Shown here: piece by piece, positions 28,575-37,515 of the stretch
Position numbering within the stretch: the stretch's first letter is position 1
How the letters are laid out: each line of letters opens with the position of its first letter
Assembly (NCBI GenBank): GCA_947503135.1
Contig: CANNCQ010000005.1
Coordinates: 62,001 to 126,000 of the forward strand
DNA length: 64,000 nucleotides
Direction of reading: 5' to 3'
Source of the DNA: an uncultured Aquimarina sp.
GTDB taxonomy: Bacteria; Bacteroidota; Bacteroidia; Flavobacteriales; Flavobacteriaceae
Translations under genes and position numbers: made by a program
Notes under the pieces: generated by a model
The model's database searches: none
What the model saw: only the letters and a program-made list of their open reading frames with translations
What the model was told of the DNA's origin: nothing

Positions 28575-29655
28575 ATGAATCATTATCCAGTCATTATAGT
28601 AGGAGGGGGTCAAGCAGGTTTATCGGCTAGCTATGGTTTAACACAAAAAAGATAGATCATTTCATTTTAGATCAAGGTGAGATTGGCGATTCTTGAGCAA
28701 AAAGGCGTTGGGATTCCTTTTGTTTGGCAACACCAAATTGGCAATGCCGCTTACCTGGTTTTGATTACGATGGAAACGACCCTAAAGGGTTCATGTTGAA
28801 AGATGAAATTGTAGATTATGTAAAGCGTTACGCCGACTCGTTTAATCCTCCTTTTACAGGAAACGTGGAAGTATACCAGGTATTCAGAAAAACAAAAGAT
28901 GGAGACTTTTATATCACTAACTCTATTGGAAACTTTACTGCAGGTAAGTTAATTATTGCCACAGGTGCCTACCATATACCTAATGTTTTGCCTATATCTA
29001 AGGATTTTGATAATAGTGTCAAACAACTACATTCTGTCGATTATAAAAACCCAGAACAATTAGAAAAAGGAGCCACTTTAATAAAAAGATAAGGACAATC
29101 TAGAGCTAAAATTGTAGAAGACATTCATATTGCAGCCAAGAAAGCATACTTAAGCGTAGGCTCTGCACCCAGAGTACCTAGAACTTTCCGAGGAAAGAAG
29201 GCCTGATTTACTTTAATACTGATTTGAAAAAAAACCTTGACAGTGCAGATGCTACTTACAATCGTATTCAAGATAACATTGATAAATACATCGCAGAAAA
29301 TAATATTGAAGCCCCTGAAACGCCTAGGTACACTTCTTTATGGGAGCCTAGTACTAACAATGAACTTCCAATAGATTATGCCAAAGAAGGAATTAAAAAT
29401 ATAGTATGGTGTACAGGTTTTAAAGTTGACTATAAATGGGTTGAATTTCCTGATGTATTCGATAATCGCGGATACCCAACATACCAACGAGGAGTAACAG
29501 GCGAACATGGTTTATACTTTTTGGGGTTGCCCTGGCTACATACTTGGGGATCAGGAAGGTTTTCGCATGTAGGACAAGATGCAATACATATAACCAATCA
29601 CATCGCAACTAAATTAGATGAAGAAGCAATTGAAACTTGTTTAACAAAGAAATAA
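28575..29655 (+). pseudogene. Decayed flavin-dependent monooxygenase/oxidoreductase
   Basis: The start is intact (MNHYPVIIVGGGQAGLSASY, the FAD-binding loop), but the frame is lost near 28650, regained as DHFILDQGEIGDS, and stopped by TGA at 28694-28696 where a Trp is expected. RWDSFCLATPNWQCRLPGF and GKLIIATGAYHIPNVLP follow. A TAA at 29090-29092 sits where the NADPH-binding GxGxSG should be, a TGA is at 29204-29206, and roughly 70-80 residues appear deleted just after. The C-terminus (YFLGLPWLHTWGSGRFSHVG) is good. The sequence recalls the MSMEG_0569-type flavoproteins. With several independent lesions it is dead. Confidence 0.85.
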
Positions 29656-29763
29656 ATAATCTTTAGTAAGGACTAAAGCAAAAATTTATAACTTGTGAGA
29701 AGAGTACTTAATGAAACGTAGTATCAGTTAAAATTAAAGTTAATTCAAATAAGAGCAAATAAA

Positions 29764-30180
29764 ATGACAGAACAAAAACCACCACTGCCTCCGTTTAACG
29801 AAGAAACGGCGAAACAAAAAGTGCAAATGGCTGAGGATGCTTGGAACTCTAAAGACCCTGTAAAAGTTTCTAAAGCCTATACTATAGATACCGAATGGCG
29901 AAATCGCTCAGAATTTATTAATGGACGAGCAGAAGTACAACAATTTCTTGAAAAAAAATGGGCAACCGAAAATGGATATAAATTAAAAAAAGAACTATGG
30001 GGATTCACGGGCAATCGTATTGCTGTACGTTTTGAATATGAATACCACAACGAAGAAGGACAATGGTTTAGAGCTTATGGTAATGAAAACTGGGAATTTG
30101 ATGAACATGGGCTAATGGCAAAAAGATATGCGAGTATCAACGATTTGGCTATTGAAGAATCGGAACGTAGGTTGAAATAA
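29764..30180 (+). CDS. DUF1348 (NTF2/SnoaL-like) protein
   Basis: 138 aa. The sequence follows DUF1348 closely: [57 protein letters not shown] and [14 protein letters not shown]. It is a small single-domain protein of the NTF2-like fold with no assigned reaction. The frame is intact although the flavoprotein gene 108 bases upstream is dead. Members often lie near oxidoreductases, so the two may once have worked together. A terminator follows. Confidence 0.88.
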   Translation: MTEQKPPLPPFNEETAKQKVQMAEDAWNSKDPVKVSKAYTIDTEWRNRSEFINGRAEVQQFLEKKWATENGYKLKKELWGFTGNRIAVRFEYEYHNEEGQWFRAYGNENWEFDEHGLMAKRYASINDLAIEESERRLK

Positions 30181-30196
30181 ACAACTCAATAAACCC

Positions 30197-30230
30197 AAAA
30201 AAGGCTGATTTTTAAAAATCAGCCTTTTTT
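30197..30230. terminator. Bidirectional terminator between DUF1348 and atpG
   Basis: A perfect 34-base palindrome (30197-30213 and 30214-30230) with core AGGCTGA/TCAGCCT, A-run on the left and T-run on the right. It lies 17 bases after the DUF1348 stop and 30 bases past the atpG stop, so it can end both units. Confidence 0.88.
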
Positions 30231-30260
30231 GAATATGATATTTAACCTCCTAATGTCGGT

Positions 30261-31130
30261 TTAATTGTTCAACGCCTCGGCACCACCAACAATTTCTAAA
30301 ATTTCGTTAGTAATAGAAGCTTGACGTGCTTTATTATAAACTAATTTAAGTGAGTCTCTTAATTCAGTAGCATTATCAGTGGCTTTATGCATTGCTGTCA
30401 TACGCGCACCATGCTCAGAAGCAAAAGAATCTCTTAAAGCCTTAAAAAACTGAACTTTTAAAGACTTAGGTATCAACTGCTCTACAATTTCCTCTTTAGA
30501 AGGCTCATAAACATAATCTAAAGAAACCGCAGATGAAGCTTCATTATTTTCAACCTCTTTAATAGGTAAAAATTGCTCCGCTTGAACTATTTGTGTAGCG
30601 GCATTTACAAACTGATTATAAACTAACACTACTTTATCGTAACTCCCCGCAACAAAAACATCCATTAATTTTTGAGCAATAACCTCTGCGTTAGCAAAAG
30701 ACAAATCATCAAAAATTGCATTGTTATTCTCAATAACTGAGTACTCCTTACTTAAGATATCGTTAGCTTTCTTACCAATTGTAATTATGTCAACTTTTTT
30801 TCCAGAGTAAACAGTGTCAACAAGATTCTTAGACGCTTTAATAATATTAGTATTAAAAGCTCCTGCTAAACCTCTGTTAGAAGCAATAGAGACTAATAAA
30901 ACATTGTTAATGTCTCTTTGATCGCCATATACACTAGCTTGGTCACCCTCTAAAGAAGCGCTTAAACTCTGTAATAATTCAGTTAACTTTTCAGAATAAG
31001 GTCTCATTGACTGAATCGCATCCTGAGCTTTACTCAATTTAGCAGCAGATACCATTTTCATGGCACTGGTAATCTGCATCGTTGAGGATACTGATTTTAT
31101 TCTGCTTCTAAGTTCTTTTAAATTTGCCAT
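30261..31130 (-). CDS. atpG: ATP synthase F1 subunit gamma
   Basis: 289 aa. The N-terminal helix (MANLKELRSRIKSVSSTMQI, then TSAMKMVSAAKL) and the C-terminal helix (ARQASITNEILEIVGGAEAL) are the conserved rotor coiled coil of gamma. It connects the rotating c-ring to the catalytic head. It is the last gene of the atp cluster here; atpD (beta) and atpC (epsilon) are not in the window, so they must lie elsewhere, as in other Bacteroidota. Confidence 0.98.
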   Translation of the reverse strand: MANLKELRSRIKSVSSTMQITSAMKMVSAAKLSKAQDAIQSMRPYSEKLTELLQSLSASLEGDQASVYGDQRDINNVLLVSIASNRGLAGAFNTNIIKASKNLVDTVYSGKKVDIITIGKKANDILSKEYSVIENNNAIFDDLSFANAEVIAQKLMDVFVAGSYDKVVLVYNQFVNAATQIVQAEQFLPIKEVENNEASSAVSLDYVYEPSKEEIVEQLIPKSLKVQFFKALRDSFASEHGARMTAMHKATDNATELRDSLKLVYNKARQASITNEILEIVGGAEALNN

Positions 31131-31211
31131 TTTTTTAAGTAATGAGTGTTAAGTATAAAGTATTAAGAAAAATTTAAATTGTATTTAATACTTTGTACTC
31201 TTTACTAAAAA

Positions 31212-32786
31212 TTAAAACTTTTTTGAAATCTCTGCTGCTACATTTACCAATACATCTATTACTTCGTCAGTAAGCTTACCTTTCTTTAAAGTATCTAATA
31301 TATTTCTATGTTTAGCATTCAAGAATTCAATATAATCTCTTTCAAATTCTTTCACCTTAGCTACAGGAACATCCTTAAGTAAGTTTTTTGATCCTGCATA
31401 AATAATTGCAATTTGATCTTCAACAGTATACGGATCGTTTTGAGCTTGCTTTAAAATCTCAACGTTACGTTTACCTTTTTCAATTACGTTTAAGGTAGCC
31501 GCATCTAAATCTGAACCAAATTTAGCAAATGCTTCTAATTCACGAAACTGTGCTTGATCTAATTTTAATGTACCCGCAACCTTTTTCATTGACTTAATCT
31601 GAGCCGAACCACCTACACGAGATACCGAAATACCAACGTTAATTGCTGGACGAACACCAGAGTTAAATAAATCTGAAGTTAAAAATATCTGACCATCTGT
31701 AATCGAAATTACGTTGGTAGGAATATATGCTGAAACGTCACCTGCTTGTGTTTCGATAATAGGCAAAGCTGTTAATGAACCACCACCTTTAACTACATCT
31801 TTCAATGAGTCTGGCAAATCATTCATTGTTGCTGCAATAGCATCATCGTTAATTACTTTTGCTGAACGCTCTAATAAACGAGAGTGTAAATAGAATACAT
31901 CACCTGGGTAAGCCTCACGTCCTGGTGGACGACGTAATAACAAAGATACCTCACGGTATGCTACAGCTTGCTTCGATAAATCATCAAATACAATTAAAGC
32001 TGGACGACCTGTATCTCTGAAATATTCACCAATTGCTGCTCCTGCGAAAGGTGCATATACTTGCATTGGTGCAGGGTCAGATGCATTTGCTGCTACAATG
32101 GTAGTGTAAGCTAGCGCACCTTTATCTTCTAATACTTTTGCTATGTTTGCTACAGTAGACGCCTTTTGACCTATAGCAACATAAATACAATACACAGGCT
32201 CACCTGCATCATAAAATTCTTTTTGATTTAGAATAGTATCAATACAAACAGTTGTTTTACCTGTTTGACGGTCACCGATAACTAATTCACGCTGACCACG
32301 ACCTACTGGTACCATAGCATCAATAGATTTGATACCTGTTTGTAATGGCTCTGTTACCGGCTGGCGAAATACAACTCCTGGAGCTTTACGCTCTAAAGGC
32401 ATTTCGTAAGTTTTACCTTCGATAGGTCCTTTACCATCGATTGGATTTCCTAAAGTATCAACTACACGACCAACAATTCCTTCACCTACATTAATAGAAG
32501 CAATTCGTTGTGTTCTTTTTACAGTATCTCCTTCACCTACTCCTGTAGAAGGGCCTAATAATACGACACCAACATTATCTTCTTCAAGGTTCAAAACGAT
32601 ACCTTCTAGTCCACTATCAAATTGAACTAATTCACCGTATTGTACGTTTGACAAACCATAAACACGAGCAATACCATCACCCACTTGTAATACAGTTCCT
32701 ACTTCATCAAGAGAAGCAGTTGCTTCAAAACCTGATAATTGTTGCTTTAAAATTGCTGATACTTCAGCAGGATTTACTTCAGCCAT
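31212..32786 (-). CDS. atpA: ATP synthase F1 subunit alpha
   Basis: 524 aa. Walker [10 protein letters not shown] at 171-179, the [17 protein letters not shown] segment, [20 protein letters not shown] and the arginine-finger region [15 protein letters not shown] are all present. The alpha subunit carries the non-catalytic nucleotide sites and completes the catalytic sites with beta. It lies 81 bases upstream of atpG and 27 bases downstream of an unknown secreted protein gene. Confidence 0.98.
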   Translation of the reverse strand: MAEVNPAEVSAILKQQLSGFEATASLDEVGTVLQVGDGIARVYGLSNVQYGELVQFDSGLEGIVLNLEEDNVGVVLLGPSTGVGEGDTVKRTQRIASINVGEGIVGRVVDTLGNPIDGKGPIEGKTYEMPLERKAPGVVFRQPVTEPLQTGIKSIDAMVPVGRGQRELVIGDRQTGKTTVCIDTILNQKEFYDAGEPVYCIYVAIGQKASTVANIAKVLEDKGALAYTTIVAANASDPAPMQVYAPFAGAAIGEYFRDTGRPALIVFDDLSKQAVAYREVSLLLRRPPGREAYPGDVFYLHSRLLERSAKVINDDAIAATMNDLPDSLKDVVKGGGSLTALPIIETQAGDVSAYIPTNVISITDGQIFLTSDLFNSGVRPAINVGISVSRVGGSAQIKSMKKVAGTLKLDQAQFRELEAFAKFGSDLDAATLNVIEKGKRNVEILKQAQNDPYTVEDQIAIIYAGSKNLLKDVPVAKVKEFERDYIEFLNAKHRNILDTLKKGKLTDEVIDVLVNVAAEISKKF

Positions 32787-32813
32787 TGTTTAATTATTTA
32801 TATATTAAATCAG

Positions 32814-34250
32814 TTATAAAGATTTAACCAAAGTGATTAAATCTTCTCTTGATTTAAAATTTAAATTAGAAATTTTTTGTTCTATGTTGTTACCTAAATA
32901 CTTAATTAACTTCGCTCTATTTTTATCAGCATTACTACTTGTAAAAATAATTCCTTTGTCTTTGTCTGATGATTTAATTCCAAATCTTTCAGATGGAAGA
33001 TCTTGAATAATTAAATAATTATCATTTTCAAAAACTATTTTATAAAATTTTGAATTATCAAAATTTAAAGAACTTAATGCGTTGGATGCGATTGATAAAC
33101 CGTCAGTAATTATTTTAATACCTGCAAAACGAATATCGCTATCTAATTTTACTTGGGGCAGTTTTCTAGAAGAAAAAGACTTTAACTTATTTTTTCCTTT
33201 ACTATTTACATATTTGACCAAAACTGATTTACCGTAACTAGTTGCATCAGTCAAACTATTACCAAAGGTATCATTAGCATTTTCTATTGCTTCAAATTTT
33301 AAAGTAATCAAACCTTCGAATACATCCCCATCTTTTGTTTTGACAGATCCTTTGGAATCATAAATATTGGAAGAATTCTTTTTATCACTTTCAAATTTAT
33401 CAAGATTCTTTTTGATTCTTTGAGATTTAATCTCTGAAGCTTTTTTCTCTAAAGCCACCCCTTCCCTATTATCTAAATAAATATTTTTAGCATACAGAAA
33501 ACCCACTAGCTCCTGTATAAATTGTGTTTCCAATGGAGTATTTTCGTCGTTATATTTGAACAAAAAGCCATAAGAAAAATTGTCTACTCGGTCATTCTTG
33601 GAAACAACATCTATTTCAGCTGTTCCGGATGGTTTCGCCTGAGCAACTTCTACATTATTAACATTTTTAATTAATGTGATAACAGAACCTAATTCGTTAA
33701 TCTGAGAATAACTACCTAAGTAAGCTTCAGACTTATCATCTGACTTAAAATAAATTTTATTAGACTTGTTATCAACTCTTAGCTTTTTACCATAAGTTAG
33801 AGCAGTATCTACATCCTGTTTATATTGATCATATAAGTCTTTATATTTTTTTGATAAATTAGGCCTTTGCTGAGCTAATAAATTCTCCATATTAGTCTGA
33901 ACAAAACCTTGGGAATTTAAAAACTTGTATTCCTCTACAAAAAGTTTTACTATTTGCTTTTTAGTATTAACAGGCAACTCTAGTTCTGCTTTTTTTGCAT
34001 TCTCCTTATCGGAAACTTCTAGCCATCTATATGAATTAAAGTCGTATAACTTTAATGTTTTTACTTCAGCTTTAAAAAACAATTGATTGCCATCCAATGA
34101 TCTAAATTCGTAAAAAGGGTACTCTTTAATCAATTTTGCTACAGGCAACTTATCAATAAGAATTTGATCCTTTTTAATCTTAATTTTTTGAGCAAACGTA
34201 AAAGAGCTCAAAAAAATCAAAAAAACAGTTTTAAAAATAAGTAGCCGCAT
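32814..34250 (-). CDS. Unknown secreted protein inside the atp operon
   Basis: 478 aa that I do not recognise. A signal peptide is clear (hydrophobic run LLIFKTVFLIFLSSFTFA, then QK), with no lipobox and no further membrane segment. The mature part is rich in K, D, N and S; residues 295-320 (KGSVKTKDGDVFEGLITLKF) look like a beta-strand pattern, and there is no enzyme motif or cysteine pair. It is inserted between atpH (3-base gap) and atpA (27-base gap), where most ATP synthase operons have nothing, and must be co-transcribed with them. Composition is like its neighbours. Function unknown. Confidence 0.85.
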   Translation of the reverse strand: MRLLIFKTVFLIFLSSFTFAQKIKIKKDQILIDKLPVAKLIKEYPFYEFRSLDGNQLFFKAEVKTLKLYDFNSYRWLEVSDKENAKKAELELPVNTKKQIVKLFVEEYKFLNSQGFVQTNMENLLAQQRPNLSKKYKDLYDQYKQDVDTALTYGKKLRVDNKSNKIYFKSDDKSEAYLGSYSQINELGSVITLIKNVNNVEVAQAKPSGTAEIDVVSKNDRVDNFSYGFLFKYNDENTPLETQFIQELVGFLYAKNIYLDNREGVALEKKASEIKSQRIKKNLDKFESDKKNSSNIYDSKGSVKTKDGDVFEGLITLKFEAIENANDTFGNSLTDATSYGKSVLVKYVNSKGKNKLKSFSSRKLPQVKLDSDIRFAGIKIITDGLSIASNALSSLNFDNSKFYKIVFENDNYLIIQDLPSERFGIKSSDKDKGIIFTSSNADKNRAKLIKYLGNNIEQKISNLNFKSREDLITLVKSL

Positions 34251-34253
34251 AAT

Positions 34254-34802
34254 CTACAGTTGTGATTTATATGAATTATCCTCAAATGTTCTTTTCAAGT
34301 TTGCTAGTTGATTAGCTATACTAGCATTGTATTGTAAATCACCAACACGTAACACAAAACCACCTATAATACTGTCGTCAATAATATTTTCTAATGTAGC
34401 TTCTTTACCCGTTAATTCCTTTACTTTTGCTAAAACCAAAGCTTCTAAATTAGCATCTAAAGGTACTGCAGTAGTAACTTTTGCTACCTGAGATCCCTTA
34501 TCTTGTTTGTACAACGCAATAAAACTCTCTGCAACGTTTGGCAAAACATGAGTGCGCTTGTTAGTTACCAAGGTATCAAACAAACTTTTCACAGTTTCAT
34601 TAGAATTCGCAAACACCGCTTTTAAGGAAGCTTTTTTAACCTCTGACTTAATCAAAGGAGAATTTAACAAATCGTTTAATTCTTTACTTTGGGCTACGGT
34701 TGATTTTATTTGTTGCATATCTGCAAAAATAGCATCGGTGTTATTATGTTCTTTTGCTAAATCTAAAATGGCCTTAGCATATCTTACAGCTGCTCTACTC
34801 AT
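34254..34802 (-). CDS. atpH: ATP synthase F1 subunit delta
   Basis: 182 aa. Family features: the N-terminal helix RAAVRYAKAILDLAKEH, the middle LLNSPLIKSEVKKASLKAVF, and the C-terminal signature IIGGFVLRVGDLQYNASIAN. Delta ties the stator stalk (b subunit) to the top of the F1 head. It lies 14 bases after atpF. Confidence 0.95.
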   Translation of the reverse strand: MSRAAVRYAKAILDLAKEHNNTDAIFADMQQIKSTVAQSKELNDLLNSPLIKSEVKKASLKAVFANSNETVKSLFDTLVTNKRTHVLPNVAESFIALYKQDKGSQVAKVTTAVPLDANLEALVLAKVKELTGKEATLENIIDDSIIGGFVLRVGDLQYNASIANQLANLKRTFEDNSYKSQL

Positions 34803-34816
34803 AACTTAACGTATAA

Positions 34817-35314
34817 TTAGTTTAGGGTTACATCTTTCAATAATGAAGAAACTAACGCTAATTGCTTGTCTTTATCTGCCAATTCTGTTTTAACTACTTT
34901 TTCAGCAATTTCTACAGAGATACCAGCTACTTGGCTTTTAAGATCTGCAATGGCTGCTTTTTTCTCTGCAGCTATCGCATCTTGAGCTTGTTTAATTACC
35001 TTATCCGCTTCTGCCTGAGCTTCTTCTTTTGCCGAAGCAATCATTGTAGCTTTCATATCGCGTGCATCCTTCAACATACCGTCGCGTTCTGCACGTGCTT
35101 CATTTAAAATACGTTCGTTTTCAGCATTTAAATTCTGCAATTCTTTCTTTGCATTTTCAGCAGCGTCAAGAGCATCTTTTATACCTTCTTCTCTAGTATT
35201 TAAACTATCTAAAATAGGCTTCCAAGCAAACTTCCTCATCAACACTATTAGCACTACTAAAATAATAGCCTGAATAATAAATAAACCTGGTGAAAAATCG
35301 TGTAATAAATTCAT
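34817..35314 (-). CDS. atpF: ATP synthase Fo subunit b
   Basis: 165 aa: one N-terminal membrane helix (PGLFIIQAIILVVLIVLMRK) followed by a long charged helix (EEGIKDALDAAENAKKELQN, then EAQAEADKVIKQAQDAIAAE). This is the peripheral stalk that holds the F1 head still against the rotor. The gene lies between atpH and atpE, with an 82-base spacer to atpE that carries a hairpin. Confidence 0.96.
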   Translation of the reverse strand: MNLLHDFSPGLFIIQAIILVVLIVLMRKFAWKPILDSLNTREEGIKDALDAAENAKKELQNLNAENERILNEARAERDGMLKDARDMKATMIASAKEEAQAEADKVIKQAQDAIAAEKKAAIADLKSQVAGISVEIAEKVVKTELADKDKQLALVSSLLKDVTLN

Positions 35315-35348
35315 TTTTAAAAACTTATTGTGTTTAATTACTTTTTAA

Positions 35349-35385
35349 AAGCATTCCTGTAACCAACCGCTACAGGAAATAGCTT
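35349..35385 (-). promoter_or_regulatory. Hairpin between atpE and atpF
   Basis: TTCCTGTA (35354-35361) pairs with TACAGGAA (35371-35378) across a 9-base loop, and AAGC/GCTT outside can lengthen the stem to 35349-35385. It sits in the atpE-atpF spacer of the operon mRNA. It has no strong U-run, so it is more likely an mRNA-stability or attenuation element than a full terminator. That role is inferred. Confidence 0.5.
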
Positions 35386-35396
35386 AAATGTTAAGA

Positions 35397-35594
35397 TTAC
35401 TTTCCTAAGATTAATGCACCAAATGCAAGACCTTCTAAAAGTGCTCCAATAATAATCATAGCAGTTTGGATTTTACCAGCTGCTTCAGGTTGACGAGCGA
35501 TAGCTTCCATTGCTGATCCACCAATCTTACCTAATCCTAATCCACCACCGATTACGATTAATCCTGCTCCTACTAAATTTGGAATAGTTCCCAT
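35397..35594 (-). CDS. atpE: ATP synthase Fo subunit c
   Basis: 65 aa: two hydrophobic helices around the polar loop ARQPEAAGK. The ion-binding carboxylate is Glu54 in IGALLEGLAFG. The positions that give Na+ binding in Ilyobacter-type rings (a Gln in helix 1 and a Ser after the Glu) are Leu and Gly here, so protons are the likely coupling ion. Many copies form the rotor ring. Confidence 0.96.
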   Translation of the reverse strand: MGTIPNLVGAGLIVIGGGLGLGKIGGSAMEAIARQPEAAGKIQTAMIIIGALLEGLAFGALILGK

Positions 35595-35638
35595 AAAATA
35601 ATTTATAAATAATTAAACAAATTCTCTTTTACACTTTC

Positions 35639-36802
35639 TTAATGATGGCCATGCTCCTCAACAGCCATTCCTATAAATAACGAGGAAAGCATTGTGAAAA
35701 TAAATGCTTGCAAGAAAGCCACCAATAATTCTATTAACGAAATAAACAACGTTAACAAAAACGAAACACCAAAACTACCTGGCACACCTAAAGCTTCCCT
35801 TGCGGTATATGTTACTGCAATAAGCCCCATTACTACCGCATGCCCAGCAGTAATATTTGCAAACAAACGAATTAACAAAGAAAATGGCTTTGTAAACATC
35901 CCTAAAATTTCAATAGGCATCAAAACAATTTTCATTGGAACAGGAACTCCTGGCATCCAAAAAATATGCTTCCAATAATCTTTATTAGCCGTAAATGTAG
36001 TTATTAAAAAAGTAAACAATGCTAAACACACAGTAACAGCAATATTACCGGTAACATTAAATCCAAAAGGCGTTAAACCTAACAAATTTAGAATCCAAAT
36101 AAAGAAAAAGACCGTTAGCAAAAAGCCCATATATTTTCTATATTTTTTTTCTCCAATGTTGGGGCGAGCAATCTCATCTCTTACATAAATCACTAATGGC
36201 TCTAACACTCTTCCAAAACCAGTTGGAATAGCTCCTTTTTTATATCCTCGTGCCAAACTACTAAATCCTAACAACATCAATAACGATGCTACCAACATCC
36301 CTAACACACTTTTTGTAATTGAAAAATCTAAAACCTTGTGAGCTCCTTTAGCATGGTGATCTTCATCTAAAATTACCGAAGAAACCCCAGGCTCTAACTC
36401 ATATATTTTACTATGCAATTTAGCTAATCGCACTCCGTTGGCATCAACTACATGTGTACCATTGTCATTATGATGAAATTTAGAAGACAAAAAAGTTCTT
36501 AACCCTTTACTTGTCCAAACAATCACAGGTAAAGAAAAACCAACATGATGACGCTCTCCATGACCATCACCACCATATGAAAATAAATGAAAATCATGAG
36601 AATCCGCCAAGTGATGCTTTGAATACGCTGCTATTTCAGATTTTGACTCTACAGCACCCTCATGAGATGTAGAAGGATGACCCTTTGTTTCTTCATGCTG
36701 CGCAACCTTTTCAAGGCTTGCGGTATTTGAAAATATTAAGGTACTTACTAAAGAAAATACTACCGTAAATAAATACTTCTTAAATTGTTGTGCAATCATC
36801 AT
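35639..36802 (-). CDS. atpB: ATP synthase Fo subunit a with histidine-rich N-terminal extension
   Basis: 387 aa, longer than the usual 240-270. A signal peptide (to about residue 27) leads to an extension of about 140 residues rich in His (for example EETKGHPSTSHEG, YSKHHLADSHDFHLF and GGDGHGERHHVGF), before the membrane domain starts near 160. The essential Arg312 is in LLIRLFANITAGHAVV. Subunit a forms the two ion half-channels beside the c-ring. The long periplasmic head is typical of Bacteroidota forms; its role is unknown, and metal or proton binding is only a guess. The ATG ATG start at 36802 keeps the signal peptide. Confidence 0.95.
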   Translation of the reverse strand: MMIAQQFKKYLFTVVFSLVSTLIFSNTASLEKVAQHEETKGHPSTSHEGAVESKSEIAAYSKHHLADSHDFHLFSYGGDGHGERHHVGFSLPVIVWTSKGLRTFLSSKFHHNDNGTHVVDANGVRLAKLHSKIYELEPGVSSVILDEDHHAKGAHKVLDFSITKSVLGMLVASLLMLLGFSSLARGYKKGAIPTGFGRVLEPLVIYVRDEIARPNIGEKKYRKYMGFLLTVFFFIWILNLLGLTPFGFNVTGNIAVTVCLALFTFLITTFTANKDYWKHIFWMPGVPVPMKIVLMPIEILGMFTKPFSLLIRLFANITAGHAVVMGLIAVTYTAREALGVPGSFGVSFLLTLFISLIELLVAFLQAFIFTMLSSLFIGMAVEEHGHH

Positions 36803-36841
36803 ACAAATTTAGTAATGCAATATATGCTGTAAATTTTGGTG

Positions 36842-36849
36842 CAAAACTA
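36842..36849 (-). promoter_or_regulatory. Possible -7 box for atpB
   Basis: TAGTTTTG on the minus strand fits the -7 consensus TAnnTTTG and lies 39 bases upstream of the atpB ATG in a 102-base gap. No TTG is found at the right distance for -33, so support is partial. It would give the core atp genes their own start, apart from the porW-bactofilin-atpZ genes upstream. Confidence 0.45.
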
Positions 36850-36904
36850 CGTATTTAATTCATAATTTACACTAAGATGATGTTTTTTTTCAGCTATAGT
36901 ATTT

Positions 36905-37300
36905 TTACTTTATTTCTGAATCTTTTTTTGGTAGATCTATATTTATAAGTGGCACTATTTTAGCCAACAAAAACAACAAATAAGCAAAATACACACCTAG
37001 TAGTACATACTTTATCATAGGCTCTTCAGTTATTTCCAATGAATACTCATTTATAAAAACAGCCAAGAAAATCATTTTCAACAATAAAAAACCTAACACT
37101 ACAAAACCAACGATGCTAAAAAAGTTTTTTGAAACAAAATCTGTAACTAAAAAAATCAACAAAGAGATTCCTCCTAACAAAAGGTGTTGATACAAAACAG
37201 GCACTTCATTTGAAATGCCTAAAAAAGGTAAGACGATCCAATTATGGATTGAAAATAACACCGCTATAAAAACAACGATTTGCAATATATTTTTAATCAA
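36905..37300 (-). CDS. Small membrane protein of the atp locus (AtpI-like position)
   Basis: 131 aa with four hydrophobic segments (about 4-22, 38-55, 62-82 and 100-120) and a charged C-terminus (LPKKDSEIK). I do not recognise a motif; from memory it resembles small Bacteroidota membrane families catalogued as DUFs (possibly DUF6168). It sits 2 bases after AtpZ and upstream of atpB, where other bacteria have atpI, so an assembly role in the Fo ring is possible. That is inference from position. Confidence 0.7.
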   Translation of the reverse strand: MIKNILQIVVFIAVLFSIHNWIVLPFLGISNEVPVLYQHLLLGGISLLIFLVTDFVSKNFFSIVGFVVLGFLLLKMIFLAVFINEYSLEITEEPMIKYVLLGVYFAYLLFLLAKIVPLINIDLPKKDSEIK

Positions 37301-37302
37301 AA

Positions 37303-37515
37303 TTATTTTTTTGAAAATTTAGTAACCTGAACGATAACACCCGTAATCGATAAAAAAACAGCTATTAAAGTTACCCATTTGGCATAAAATGGTTCTGAAA
37401 TATCGTATTTAACATCCAACCACTCACCTAACAAAGAGCCTAAGTAAATAGTCGCTCCCATTTGAATAGCTATTCCTGAAAAAACAGCGAAGTTTTTAAG
37501 CTGATTTTTCGCCAT
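37303..37515 (-). CDS. AtpZ/AtpI family protein
   Basis: 70 aa, two membrane helices (FAVFSGIAIQMGATIYLGSL and KWVTLIAVFLSITGVIVQV) with the family's GEWLD motif between them. Such proteins are encoded just before the ATP synthase Fo genes; they have been linked to ion supply or c-ring assembly. The gene overlaps the end of the bactofilin gene by 20 bases and precedes the unknown membrane protein by 2 bases. Confidence 0.88.
   Translation of the reverse strand: MAKNQLKNFAVFSGIAIQMGATIYLGSLLGEWLDVKYDISEPFYAKWVTLIAVFLSITGVIVQVTKFSKK

Noticed and set aside
28724..29655. Two short oxidoreductase genes at 28724-29092 and 29224-29655
   Set aside because: Both are in-frame remains of one flavoprotein starting at 28575; neither has a complete cofactor site.
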